The notes below the pieces were generated by a model. The model did not search any database. It worked only from the letters and a program-made list of their open reading frames with translations, and was not told the DNA's origin. This document shows, one piece after another, positions 35,975-44,998 of a DNA stretch of 64,000 bases (position 1 is the stretch's first letter; every line of letters starts with the position of its first letter). Both the position numbers and the translations under genes were made by a program. This DNA is from Serratia rubidaea (GTDB lineage Bacteria > Pseudomonadota > Gammaproteobacteria > Enterobacterales > Enterobacteriaceae): contig LR590463.1 in NCBI GenBank assembly GCA_901472405.1, forward strand, positions 4,154,001-4,218,000. The letters run 5' to 3'.

Positions 35975-38900
35975 ATGTACATCCGAGGTCTGGTGATACT
36001 GCTGTTGTGCATCATCTTCCTGCCAACATGCCGCGCGGCCGACTCTGCCAGTCAGCCAGCATTAAATCTGTTCAGCCGCGAAAGCGGTCCAAAACTGGAA
36101 GTGGCGTTACCTAATAGCGCCTGGCGCTGGCTGGGGAAAAAACGCGTATTGCGCATCGCCATCGCGCAACCCACGATGCCGCCGTTCGATATGCTGAGCG
36201 CCCCGGACACCTGCGAAGGCATCACCGCTGATTATCTCAGCCTTATCACCCGTAATCTGGGGCTAATCCCCCAGGTCACGCTCTATCGCAGCCGTGATGC
36301 CGCGCTGGCCGCCATCGCCGAGGGCAAAGCGGATCTGTTGGCGGATAACGACGGCGCTCTGCCTCCTGAAGGGTTGGAGCTAACCGCCAGTCGCAGCTAT
36401 ATCGCCAACACGCCGGCGCTGGTCGGGCTGGAATCCCGGGCTAACCGCCCCATTCCTACGACCCAAGCGCTGCGGTTGGCCGTTGCCGAAGGCTACCTTG
36501 CCGATAGCGTGATTAAAGCGCACTATCCCCAGGCGGTTATTCAGCGCTTTCCCTCCAACCAAAGCGCAATCTCCTCGGTGGTTGCCGGCAAAACCGATTA
36601 TTTTATCGGCAACTTTCTCACCGCCAACTTTCTGATTGAGCGTAACTACATCAACACGTTGAGCGTGGTCGCTCTGCTGCCGAATCAACCTATCGGCAGC
36701 CGTTTTATCGTACGCAAGAGAGACCGCACGCTGCTGCTGGCGCTCAACGCCGCACTGCACGATGTCTCGTCTCTGCGGCGCAATGCCATTATTCAGCAGT
36801 GGTTGAACTCCCCCGATCTGACGACGCTGCGTAAACCATTGAAGCTCACCGCCCAGGAACAGCGTTGGCTGCAACAGCACCCGCAGCTGCGGGTGGTGAT
36901 CAACCCCTTTTACGGACCATTCACCACGCTGGACGAACACCACAATTTCTCCGGCATCAGCGCCGATCTGCTGCGATTGATCCATCTGCGTACCGGGATG
37001 AACTTCAAACCGGTTATCGCCGACAGCGTTGGCGAAATGGTCGAATTGCTGGATGCCGATCGGGCGGACTTTCTGGCCGCCATCAGCTACAGCGTTGAGC
37101 GCGAGCAGCAGCTGATTTTTACCCGCCCCTACCTGCAAACGCCGTTTGTGCTGGTGGTGCGCAATGGCCCCGGCGCGCCAAAGGATTTAAACAATTCGCT
37201 GACGCTGGCGGTGGTTGACGGCAACAGCATGCAGGCGGCGCTGGCGCGCCGCTATCCGGGCATCCGCTGGGTCAAGGTCGCCAACGCCAGTCTGGCGATG
37301 CAACAGGTGAGCGAAGGCAGCGTCGACGGCGCCATTCATAATCAGCTGGGGGTCAACTACATGATGGAAAGCTACTTCCGCGGCCAGCTCAAAATCGCCC
37401 TTCGCCTGGATGAATCCCCCGCATGGCTGGGATTCGCTACGCGCCGCAACGCCCCGGAGCTAAGCAGTATCCTGAATAAAGCGCTGGCCGATATTCCACC
37501 CAGCGATATCAGCCATATCATCAACAAGTGGCAGGCGGCGCCGAAGGTGCACTTAGAAACCTGGCGCCTCTACAGCGCCCGCTTTTACGGCATCGCTATT
37601 CTCGCCTTGCTGCTGGTGGTGGTGGCGCTCTGCTGGGTGCTCTATCTGCGACGACAGGCGCGCGTGCGTCAGCAAACGCAAACCAACCTGCTCGCCCAGC
37701 TAAAATTCCGCGATACCCTGCTAAACGGCGCGCCAAGACCCATTTACGTGATCAACCGGCAAGGGGAAATTATCAGCAGCAATAAGGCGTTCAGCGCGTT
37801 CTTTGCCCGCGTTCCCCCAGAGCATCTGCAATTGCCGCTGTTCGACCAGCGCCATCCGCTGGCAAACGTACTGCCGACGCTGATGCCGCTGATGGATGAC
37901 GCCCCTCCTCCCATGCCAGAGGCATTGACACGCACACTGCAGCTGTACGACGGCGTTCAGCAGCGGACGGTGTCCCACTGGTGCACGGTGTATACCGATA
38001 ACCACGATGCCGTCGCAGGACTGATCTGCGGCTGGCAGGATATTACCGAGCATGAAAATCTGTTGCTGGAGCTCCAGGCGGAAAAAGAGAACGCGGACAA
38101 AGCCAGTCGGGCGAAAAGCGCCTTTTTGGCCACCATGAGCCATGAGATCCGCACGCCGATCAGCGCCATTATTGGGCTGCTGGAACTGGTGCGCCACGAT
38201 CGCAAAAAACGCATTACCCATGACGACGACGATGAGGCTATTCGTCTGGCCTATACCTCGGCGCAATCGCTGCTGGGCCTGATCGGCGATATTCTGGATA
38301 TGGCGAAAATTGAGTCGGGCAATCTGGATCTGCTGCCCGACTGGGTCGACCCCGATACGCTGTTGGTTGAAACCGTGCAGATATTCCAGGCGTTGGCGGC
38401 CAACAAACAGTTAACGCTGCAATACCACTCCCTGCTGCCCGCCGATCAGGAGATTTGGGTCGATCAGCAGCGTCTGCGGCAGGTACTGTCCAACTATCTG
38501 AGCAACGCCATTAAATTTACCGAGCGGGGAGAGGTGAACGTCTATGCCGAAGCCGTGCCGGCCGGCGACAGCGAGCGACAAATAACGCTGATACTGCGGG
38601 TGCAGGACAGCGGCATCGGCATCAGCAGCCATGAGCGGCAGCGACTGTTCCAGCCTTTCAGCCAGTTGGAGGCGGGAAAAATGCAGACCGGCACCGGTCT
38701 GGGGCTGGCGATCAGCAAAGAGCTGCTGGCGAAAATGCACGGCACGATGACGCTGGACAGCCAGCCGGGCCAGGGGACAACGGTGACGGTGCGGCTGACG
38801 GTGCCGGCGCGCAGCAGGGTGCCCGACACATCAGCGCATAACACCACGGCCAGCGCACAAGCCCGGCTGAAGATCCTGATTGTCGACGATCACGCCACCA

Positions 38901-39595
38901 ACCGCTTACTGCTGCGACGCCAGCTGAATACCTTAGGGCATGCGGTTGATGAGGCGACGGACGGTGAAAAAGCCTTCGCGCTCTGGCAGTCAGGTCATTA
39001 CGATCTGGTGATTACCGACTGCAATATGCCGGTTATGGATGGTTTTACCCTGACCAAACGTATCCGGGCCACCAACAGCGCGGTGGCCATCTGGGGGCTG
39101 ACCGCCAATGCACAGCCGCAGGAGCGCGTACGCTGCCAGGAGGCCGGTATGGATGACTGCCTGTTCAAACCCCTGCGTCTGCCGCAGCTGGAAGAAATGC
39201 TGGCAACCCTCGCGAGTCGTTCCCCGGCCGCCGCGCCGCTGGAAACGCTGATTGACCTGCCGGCGCTGCAAAATTTGGCGATGAATAATACGGCCTTTTT
39301 ACAACAGATGCTGCTGCGCGCCCAGGAGGACAACCGGCAGGATCTGGCGCAGGCGGCGGAGCTATGCCAGCGGCAAGACTGGGCGGCGCTGGCGATTTGC
39401 GCTCACCGCCTGACCGGGTCGGCCCAGATTATCGCTGCGGAGGCATTGATCCCGCTTTACGAACGGTTGGAAGCCGCCTGTCGACATGCCCCGGATGCCG
39501 ACGATATCCAACGGCAGTTGCTTACCCTCAGCGAAAAAAACGCCCGACTTGAACAGGCGATAACGGCATTTATTGGCCGCCTGCCGCAGGAATAA
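35975..39595 (+). CDS. BvgS/EvgS-type hybrid sensor kinase
   Basis: This 1206-residue protein is intact. It has a signal peptide (residues 1-22), two periplasmic Venus-flytrap domains (about 50-275 and 295-525), one membrane span (about 538-560) and a PAS domain (about 580-700). A HisKA domain follows with phospho-His 723 (TMSHEIRTP), then an ATPase domain (N-box LSNYLSNAIKFTE, DSGIGIS, GTGLGLAISKELL), a receiver (D1015 in ITDCNMPVMDG) and an Hpt domain (H1144 in CAHRLTGSAQ). This is the BvgS/EvgS four-step phosphorelay. The ligand of the flytrap domains is not predictable. It is co-transcribed with the regulator. Confidence 0.92.
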   Translation: MYIRGLVILLLCIIFLPTCRAADSASQPALNLFSRESGPKLEVALPNSAWRWLGKKRVLRIAIAQPTMPPFDMLSAPDTCEGITADYLSLITRNLGLIPQVTLYRSRDAALAAIAEGKADLLADNDGALPPEGLELTASRSYIANTPALVGLESRANRPIPTTQALRLAVAEGYLADSVIKAHYPQAVIQRFPSNQSAISSVVAGKTDYFIGNFLTANFLIERNYINTLSVVALLPNQPIGSRFIVRKRDRTLLLALNAALHDVSSLRRNAIIQQWLNSPDLTTLRKPLKLTAQEQRWLQQHPQLRVVINPFYGPFTTLDEHHNFSGISADLLRLIHLRTGMNFKPVIADSVGEMVELLDADRADFLAAISYSVEREQQLIFTRPYLQTPFVLVVRNGPGAPKDLNNSLTLAVVDGNSMQAALARRYPGIRWVKVANASLAMQQVSEGSVDGAIHNQLGVNYMMESYFRGQLKIALRLDESPAWLGFATRRNAPELSSILNKALADIPPSDISHIINKWQAAPKVHLETWRLYSARFYGIAILALLLVVVALCWVLYLRRQARVRQQTQTNLLAQLKFRDTLLNGAPRPIYVINRQGEIISSNKAFSAFFARVPPEHLQLPLFDQRHPLANVLPTLMPLMDDAPPPMPEALTRTLQLYDGVQQRTVSHWCTVYTDNHDAVAGLICGWQDITEHENLLLELQAEKENADKASRAKSAFLATMSHEIRTPISAIIGLLELVRHDRKKRITHDDDDEAIRLAYTSAQSLLGLIGDILDMAKIESGNLDLLPDWVDPDTLLVETVQIFQALAANKQLTLQYHSLLPADQEIWVDQQRLRQVLSNYLSNAIKFTERGEVNVYAEAVPAGDSERQITLILRVQDSGIGISSHERQRLFQPFSQLEAGKMQTGTGLGLAISKELLAKMHGTMTLDSQPGQGTTVTVRLTVPARSRVPDTSAHNTTASAQARLKILIVDDHATNRLLLRRQLNTLGHAVDEATDGEKAFALWQSGHYDLVITDCNMPVMDGFTLTKRIRATNSAVAIWGLTANAQPQERVRCQEAGMDDCLFKPLRLPQLEEMLATLASRSPAAAPLETLIDLPALQNLAMNNTAFLQQMLLRAQEDNRQDLAQAAELCQRQDWAALAICAHRLTGSAQIIAAEALIPLYERLEAACRHAPDADDIQRQLLTLSEKNARLEQAITAFIGRLPQE

Positions 39596-39601
39596 CGCAC
39601 C

Positions 39602-39640
39602 GCGCGCGGAAAACGGCAAAAGCGGCCGTTTTCCGCGCGC
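39602..39640. terminator. long perfect hairpin after the sensor kinase
   Basis: GCGCGCGGAAAACGGC (39602-39617) and GCCGTTTTCCGCGCGC (39625-39640) form a 16-bp perfect stem with a 7-base loop, 7 bases after the kinase stop. There is no long T-run, but ATAGCTCTTT follows. It probably ends the kinase transcript. Confidence 0.65.
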
Positions 39641-39725
39641 ATAGCTCTTTCTGAACATTACCCACCCGGCACATCTCCGATACTGGCCCCCAGTGTGTAG
39701 GTTCACCCCTTTAAGGAGAAACAGC

Positions 39726-40475
39726 ATGACGACAACATTTCCTCTGCAAAACAAGGTCGCCTTTATTCAGGGCGGTTCGCGCGGCATCGGCGCCGCTATC
39801 GCACAGCGCCTGGCGCGCGAAGGCGCGGCGGTGGCGCTGACCTACGTCTCCTCCGCCGATAAGGCTAACGCCGTGGTGGACGCCATCAGCGCCGCCGGCG
39901 GCAAGGCGCTGGCCATCAAGGCCGACAGCGCCGACGCCGAAGCGCTGCGCCGGGCGGTGCAGCAGGCGGCGCAGCACTTCGGTAAGCTGGACATTCTGGT
40001 GAACAACGCCGGGGTGTTTGCGATGGGCGGCATCGAAGAGCTGCCGCTGGACGATCTGGACCGCATGCTGGCGGTTAACGTGCGCAGCGTCTTTATCGCC
40101 AGCCAGGAAGCGGCGCGCCATATGAACGACGGCGGCCGCATTATCCATATCGGCAGCACCAACGCCGAACGCGTGCCGTTTGGCGGCGGCGCGGCGTACG
40201 CCATGAGTAAATCCGCGCTGGTCGGCCTGACCAAGGGCATGGCGCGCGATCTTGGCCCGCGCGGCATCACCGTCAATAACGTGCAGCCCGGCCCGGTGGA
40301 TACCGATATGAACCCGGACGACGGCGAATTCGCCGCACAGCTGAAACAGCTGATGGCCCTCGACCGCTACGGCAAGGATGAAGAGATCGCCGGCTTTGTC
40401 GCCTATCTGGCCGGCCCGGAAGCCGGCTTTATCACCGGCGCCAGCCTGACCATCGACGGCGGCTTCGCGGCGTAA
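39726..40475 (+). CDS. SDR-family oxidoreductase
   Basis: This 249-residue classical short-chain dehydrogenase has the cofactor motif GGSRGIGAAIA, NNAG (LVNNAGVFAMGG), catalytic Ser (HIGSTNAE), and YAMSK (Tyr and Lys). A conserved SLTIDGGFAA C-terminus is present. It resembles 3-oxoacyl-ACP-reductase-like SDRs of unknown substrate. AAGGAGAAACAGC precedes the ATG at 39726. It is a single gene between hairpins. Confidence 0.85.
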   Translation: MTTTFPLQNKVAFIQGGSRGIGAAIAQRLAREGAAVALTYVSSADKANAVVDAISAAGGKALAIKADSADAEALRRAVQQAAQHFGKLDILVNNAGVFAMGGIEELPLDDLDRMLAVNVRSVFIASQEAARHMNDGGRIIHIGSTNAERVPFGGGAAYAMSKSALVGLTKGMARDLGPRGITVNNVQPGPVDTDMNPDDGEFAAQLKQLMALDRYGKDEEIAGFVAYLAGPEAGFITGASLTIDGGFAA

Positions 40476-40484
40476 CGCTTATCC

Positions 40485-40511
40485 ACGGCGGCCTGCCCGG
40501 GCCGCCGTTTC
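40485..40511 (+). terminator. hairpin after the SDR gene
   Basis: ACGGCGGC and GCCGCCGT pair over an 8-base loop, followed by TTTCCC. It lies 9 bases after the stop codon. A weak T-run makes it a moderate terminator. Confidence 0.55.
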
Positions 40512-40676
40512 CCGTCTGGCCCTTTTGCAAAAACACGCCCAGTTTCCCCCTTATTGTGCGCAAATCAGCAAAAATCTTTTCCCCCGCCGCCGGCTTATCT
40601 TTGCTGTGACCAATGTCATACTTTCGCCACTTTCACTATCTTTCCGCGCTTTGGCAGCGGCTAATGGAGTTGCTAC

Positions 40677-41843
40677 ATGAAAATTAATTATCCTTTGCTG
40701 GCGCTGGCGGTGGGCGCGTTCGGCATCGGCACCACCGAATTCTCCCCGATGGGGCTGCTGCCGGTGATCGCCGAAGGGGTGGACGTCTCGATACCCAAAG
40801 CGGGGATGCTGATCAGCGCCTACGCCGTCGGGGTGATGATCGGCGCACCGCTGATGACCCTGCTGCTGTCTCACCGCGCGCGCAGAAACGCGCTGGTGTT
40901 CCTGATGGCGATTTTTACCCTGGGTAACGTGCTGTCGAGCATCGCGCCGGATTACACCACGCTGATGCTGTCGCGCATTATCACCAGCATGAACCACGGC
41001 GCGTTCTTCGGCCTCGGTTCGGTGGTCGCCGCCAGCGTGGTCGCTAAAGAAAAACAGGCCAGCGCCGTCGCCACCATGTTTATGGGGCTGACCATCGCCA
41101 ATATCGGCGGCGTGCCGGCCGCCACCTGGCTCGGCGCCACCATCGGCTGGCGCATGTCGTTCCTGGCCACCGCAGGGCTGGGGGTGATCGCCATGCTGGG
41201 GCTGTGGTTCTCACTGCCGAAAGGGGAAGCGGGCGAACGTCCGGACGTGAAGCGTGAGCTGTCGGTGCTGCTGCGTCCGCAGGTGCTGGCCGCGCTGCTG
41301 ACCACCGTGCTGGGCGCCGGGGCGATGTTTACCCTCTACACCTATATTGCGCCGGTGCTGCATACGCTGACCGCCGCCACGCCGACCTTCGTCACCCTGA
41401 TGCTGATGCTGACCGGCGTGGGCTTCTCGATCGGCAACTACCTCGGCGGCAAGTTCGCCGACCGTTCGGAAAGTAATACGCTGAAGGGCTTTCTGCTGCT
41501 GTTGCTGACCGTGATGCTGCTGATGCCGCTGCTGGCGCGCAGTGAGATCGGCGCGGCGCTGGGCATGGTTATCTGGGGCATCGCCACCTTCGGCGTGGTG
41601 CCGCCGCTGCAGATGCGGGTGATGCGCGTCGCCAGCGAAGCGCCCGGCCTCTCCTCGTCGGTCAATATCGGCGCGTTTAACCTCGGCAACGCCCTGGGCG
41701 CGGCCGCCGGCGGCGCGGTGGTGTCCGCCGGGCTGGGCTACGCCTTTGTGCCGGTGATGGGGGCGATCATTGCCGCGCTGGCGCTGCTGGTGGTGCTGCT
41801 GAACCGCCGCGCACGGGCAGGCGTGGCCTATTCCAACGGCTAA
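40677..41843 (+). CDS. ydhP: YdhP-type MFS transporter
   Basis: This 388-residue transporter has twelve spans and is nearly collinear with E. coli YdhP (MKINYPLLALA, GIGTTEFSPMGLLPVIA, LLSHRARRNAL, SMNHGAFFGLGSVVAASVV, VPPLQMRVMRVASEAPGLSS). The group belongs to the DHA1/AraJ drug or sugar efflux transporters and its physiological substrate is not established. It is a single gene followed by a strong terminator. Confidence 0.88.
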   Translation: MKINYPLLALAVGAFGIGTTEFSPMGLLPVIAEGVDVSIPKAGMLISAYAVGVMIGAPLMTLLLSHRARRNALVFLMAIFTLGNVLSSIAPDYTTLMLSRIITSMNHGAFFGLGSVVAASVVAKEKQASAVATMFMGLTIANIGGVPAATWLGATIGWRMSFLATAGLGVIAMLGLWFSLPKGEAGERPDVKRELSVLLRPQVLAALLTTVLGAGAMFTLYTYIAPVLHTLTAATPTFVTLMLMLTGVGFSIGNYLGGKFADRSESNTLKGFLLLLLTVMLLMPLLARSEIGAALGMVIWGIATFGVVPPLQMRVMRVASEAPGLSSSVNIGAFNLGNALGAAAGGAVVSAGLGYAFVPVMGAIIAALALLVVLLNRRARAGVAYSNG

Positions 41844-41850
41844 AAACGAT

Positions 41851-41885
41851 AAAAAAGCAGAAGGGGCCACCCTTCTGCTTTATTG
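41851..41885. terminator. bidirectional terminator between ydhP and the yqjC-like gene
   Basis: AAGCAGAAGGG and CCCTTCTGCTT pair perfectly, with an A-run before and TTATTGTT after. It serves both convergent genes. Confidence 0.8.
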
Positions 41886-41896
41886 TTACCGCCGGA

Positions 41897-42337
41897 TTAC
41901 CAGCGCCGCGCTTCCGCCAACTCCTGTTTGGCTTCATTAAGCTTGTGCGCCTTGTCGCGCACCTTCTCCATATCGCCGCTGGCGATCGCCCGATCCAGCT
42001 CCAGCTCGCGCCGTTTTACCTTGTCTTCCTTACCGCTGATTTTATCCAGACGGCCGCTGACCCCACTGGCCCCGCTGTAGCCGTCAAGGCGGCTGGCTCC
42101 GCTATAGCCATCCAGGCGATAGCTGGCGCCGCTGTAACCGTCGGAACAGGCGGCCTCGACCCGGGCCAGCGCCCGCTCCAGCCCCGCCAGCCGGTTATAG
42201 TTACCGTAGCGTTTGGCGTATTCCATCTGGGTGCGGATTTTGCTTTTCTTGATTTCACAGCCCTGGCGCCCCGCCGTAGCATTGGAGGAAAAAATCACGG
42301 CGACGCACAGCAATAACAAAGAGGAGAGTTTTTTCAT
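41897..42337 (-). CDS. DUF1090 (YqjC-like) periplasmic protein with DGYSGAS repeats
   Basis: This 146-residue protein has a signal peptide (SSNATAG), then the DUF1090 helical pattern: GCEIKKSKIRTQMEYAKRYGN, LERALARVEAACSDG, and a C-terminal KVKRRELELDRAIASGDMEKVRDKAHKLNEAKQEL. Unlike standard YqjC it carries three copies of DGYSGAS in the middle (about residues 68-95), before GRLDKISGKEDK. The ATG at 42337 follows AAGGACAAATAAT. The function of the family is unknown. Confidence 0.75.
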   Translation of the reverse strand: MKKLSSLLLLCVAVIFSSNATAGRQGCEIKKSKIRTQMEYAKRYGNYNRLAGLERALARVEAACSDGYSGASYRLDGYSGASRLDGYSGASGVSGRLDKISGKEDKVKRRELELDRAIASGDMEKVRDKAHKLNEAKQELAEARRW

Positions 42338-42697
42338 ATTATTTGTCCTTAAATATCCGGCGGAATCGCTATCCGTTAAATAATCCTTTTCTAATAACTC
42401 GTTTAATTTACACTCAAAAAACGCCATACGATTTCATATGGTAAAGCAGACATTTTAACCCCGCAAGCCTCGCCCCCTACCAGAGCACAAATCTTCAAAC
42501 ACCACAGACGCTTATTTATAAATATCCATTAGGTAATAACTTATCCCTTTCATTAAATAGCATTAGTTTTTATAAAAATAATGCTATATATATTCTGCTA
42601 ATCTATTCCGCAATTTCTGATGCCATGGCAAAGCAGCCATGACATACACAGCAAAAATCGCGCTACACTCAAGCTCGGACACGCCAGGAATCACCCT

Positions 42698-43519
42698 ATG
42701 ACAACGCCTCTGACAGACTCAGCCCGACAACAAATCAACGCCGTCGTCGACCTCCTTACCCGCCGGCTCGGCGGCAACCTGATGGCGATCCATCTGTACG
42801 GCTCCGCCGTGGAGAGCGGACTGCGCCCCTACAGCGATCTCGATCTGCTGGTGACGCTGCGCGCACCGCTGGATAACGCGCTGCGGGCGAGCCTGATGCC
42901 GGCGCTGCTGGCGCTGTCCGCGCCCCCCGGCGCAGCGGATGGCCGACGGGCGCTGGAAGTCACCATGCTGGTGTATGCACAGCTGGTGCCGTGGCGCTAC
43001 CCGCCGGTCAGAGAGCTGCAGTTCGGTGAATGGCAGCGCGAGGATATTGAGGCGGGGATCTATGAGCCGGCGCAACAGGACGCGGATATCGCCATTCTGC
43101 TGACCAAGGCGCGTCACGCCAGCGTGGCGCTGGTCGGCGATGAGGCGGCACGGCTGTATCCTGCGGTGCCGCCGCGCGATCTGCGGCAAACCTTGCAGGA
43201 TACGCTGGCGCTGTGGCAGGAAAGCGCGGACCTGCTGGGGGATGAACGCAATATTATCCTGACGCTGGCGCGCATCTGGTACAGCGTGGTCCATGAGGCG
43301 ATTACCGGCAAGGAAGAAGCGGCGGCCTGGCTGCTGCCGCAGCTGCCCGCCGGGCATGCCGCCACGCTGCAGGCGGCGCGACAGGAGTATCTGGGACTGG
43401 CGACGCAGGACTGGGCGGCGGCCATGCCGGCGGTCGAAGATTTTGTCCGCTACGCCAAGGCGCAGATTAGCGCGCGGCTCAACAGACAAGCGGACGGTTC
43501 AGCATCACCGCCCTACTGA
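42698..43519 (+). CDS. aminoglycoside 3''-adenylyltransferase, AadA-like
   Basis: This 273-residue protein has the nucleotidyltransferase motif HLYGSAVESGLRPYSDLDLLV (GS..SDxD), the catalytic/metal Glu in LEVTMLVYAQLVPWRYP, and an AadA-type C-terminal helical domain (ERNIILTLARIWYSVVHEAITGKEEAAAWLLPQLP). It should adenylylate streptomycin and spectinomycin. No integron att site or integrase is near, so it looks like an intrinsic chromosomal gene. The ATG at 42698 is preferred over an upstream frame extension. A 9-bp hairpin (CGTCACCCG ... CGGGTGACG, about 43525-43556) separates it from the convergent antiporter gene. Confidence 0.85.
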   Translation: MTTPLTDSARQQINAVVDLLTRRLGGNLMAIHLYGSAVESGLRPYSDLDLLVTLRAPLDNALRASLMPALLALSAPPGAADGRRALEVTMLVYAQLVPWRYPPVRELQFGEWQREDIEAGIYEPAQQDADIAILLTKARHASVALVGDEAARLYPAVPPRDLRQTLQDTLALWQESADLLGDERNIILTLARIWYSVVHEAITGKEEAAAWLLPQLPAGHAATLQAARQEYLGLATQDWAAAMPAVEDFVRYAKAQISARLNRQADGSASPPY

Positions 43520-43563
43520 GCCGCGTCACCCGCCGGAACAGCGGGACGGGTGACGGGCGACGA

Positions 43564-44916
43564 TTACTGCGGATCGTCGAGATAGAGCGTCTTGGCGCCC
43601 CGTTTGGCGCGGGCGGCGGCGACAAAGGCATACAGCGGTATGGTGAGCATCATCATCAATACGCCCCAGAACATCGCATTGGCCCCCGAGCCAAACAGCG
43701 CAAACAGGCTGTATAAAATGCCGATCGCCGACATCAACAGATAAAAGATAAATCCGCCGCCTTTATTCAGCCGTTTGGCCACCATAATAATCGGCAGCGC
43801 CACCAGCGCATAAATATACGGCAGCAGCGACGCGAACACCGACATCAAAACAATCACCTGAAACTGCTTCGCCAAATTCGGCGATGCGGTGGTTAATAAT
43901 ACCGCCGTCATCAGCACGCCGGTAAAAATCAGCCCTTTCACCGGCACGTCGTTTTTATTCACCTCGGCGAAGAAGCGCGGGAACAGCCCCTCGGACGCGC
44001 CGGCTCTCGGCGCCTCTGACTGTAAAATCAGCCAGCCGGAAATAGAGCCGAAACAGGCAATAATGCTGAGCGCGGAGACAATCTCCCCCGCCATGGCGCC
44101 GAACATATAGCGCGCGGCGTCGGCAAACGGCGCGGCGGAACCCACCAGCGCCTGATGCGGCACCAGCCCCATAATTACCGTACAGCTGCTGACGTAGCAC
44201 ACCGCGGCAATCAGCAGGCCCAGCACCGTGGCCTTCGGCACCGTCGACTCGGGCTTCTCCACCTGTCCGGTGGAAACGACGGCGGACTCCACCCCTAAAA
44301 ACCCCCACAGCGCCAGCGAGGCGGCCGAGAAGATGGCGGAGACGTCGCTGCCGCCGGTGCTGTTGTACACCTCGCTGAACAGCACCGGCTTAAACCAGAA
44401 CCAGCCGATAAAGCCGATGCCCAGCACCACCACCAGCATACAGCCGGCGGTGAACGACTGAGAGCGCCCGGCCACGTTCGCCCCCAGCGACGCCAGGGCG
44501 ATAAAGCCCCATAAAATCACGATGGCGGTGATGGAGCTAGCCAGCGGATTGTGCAGCAGCGGGAAAAAGTAGCTCAGATAGCCGACGCCGGCGACCAGCA
44601 GCGCCACATTGCCGACCCAGGCGCTGATCCAGTAGCAAATGGTGGTCTGAAAACCGATAAACGGCCCGAAGGCGTCGTTGGCGTAGGCGATAATGCCGCC
44701 GTTGCGCGGCGTCACCAGGCTGTTTTTGGCAAACACCAGCGCCAGGGCGACCACGCCGATAATCGTAATCACCCAGCCATACAGCGAGATCGAACCGATG
44801 CCGGCCAGATTGGTCGGCAGCATAAATACGCCGGATCCCATCATATTTGAGGCGGTAACCAGCGTAAGAGAAACCAGCCCCATCTTTTTCACCGAGGCGG
44901 CGGAAACGGAAGACAT
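43564..44916 (-). CDS. APC-family amino-acid/amine antiporter, AdiC/CadB-like
   Basis: This 450-residue transporter has twelve predicted spans. NMMGSGVFMLP in span 1, GPFIGFQTTICYWISAWVGN, GVGYLSYFFP, and ALWGFLGVESAVVSTG in span 6 match AdiC and CadB, with AdiC slightly closer. It should exchange the substrate amino acid for its decarboxylation product in acid stress. It is encoded 82 bases downstream of a PLP decarboxylase on the same strand. AAGGAAAATACT precedes the ATG at 44916. Arginine, lysine or ornithine specificity is not decided by the sequence alone. Confidence 0.85.
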   Translation of the reverse strand: MSSVSAASVKKMGLVSLTLVTASNMMGSGVFMLPTNLAGIGSISLYGWVITIIGVVALALVFAKNSLVTPRNGGIIAYANDAFGPFIGFQTTICYWISAWVGNVALLVAGVGYLSYFFPLLHNPLASSITAIVILWGFIALASLGANVAGRSQSFTAGCMLVVVLGIGFIGWFWFKPVLFSEVYNSTGGSDVSAIFSAASLALWGFLGVESAVVSTGQVEKPESTVPKATVLGLLIAAVCYVSSCTVIMGLVPHQALVGSAAPFADAARYMFGAMAGEIVSALSIIACFGSISGWLILQSEAPRAGASEGLFPRFFAEVNKNDVPVKGLIFTGVLMTAVLLTTASPNLAKQFQVIVLMSVFASLLPYIYALVALPIIMVAKRLNKGGGFIFYLLMSAIGILYSLFALFGSGANAMFWGVLMMMLTIPLYAFVAAARAKRGAKTLYLDDPQ

Positions 44917-44998
44917 AGTATTTTCCTTATGAATGACGAACATCAATAGGGGGACAATAGCGAGCGTCGCGGCGCCCGCTATAGCGAAGCGACGGTGA

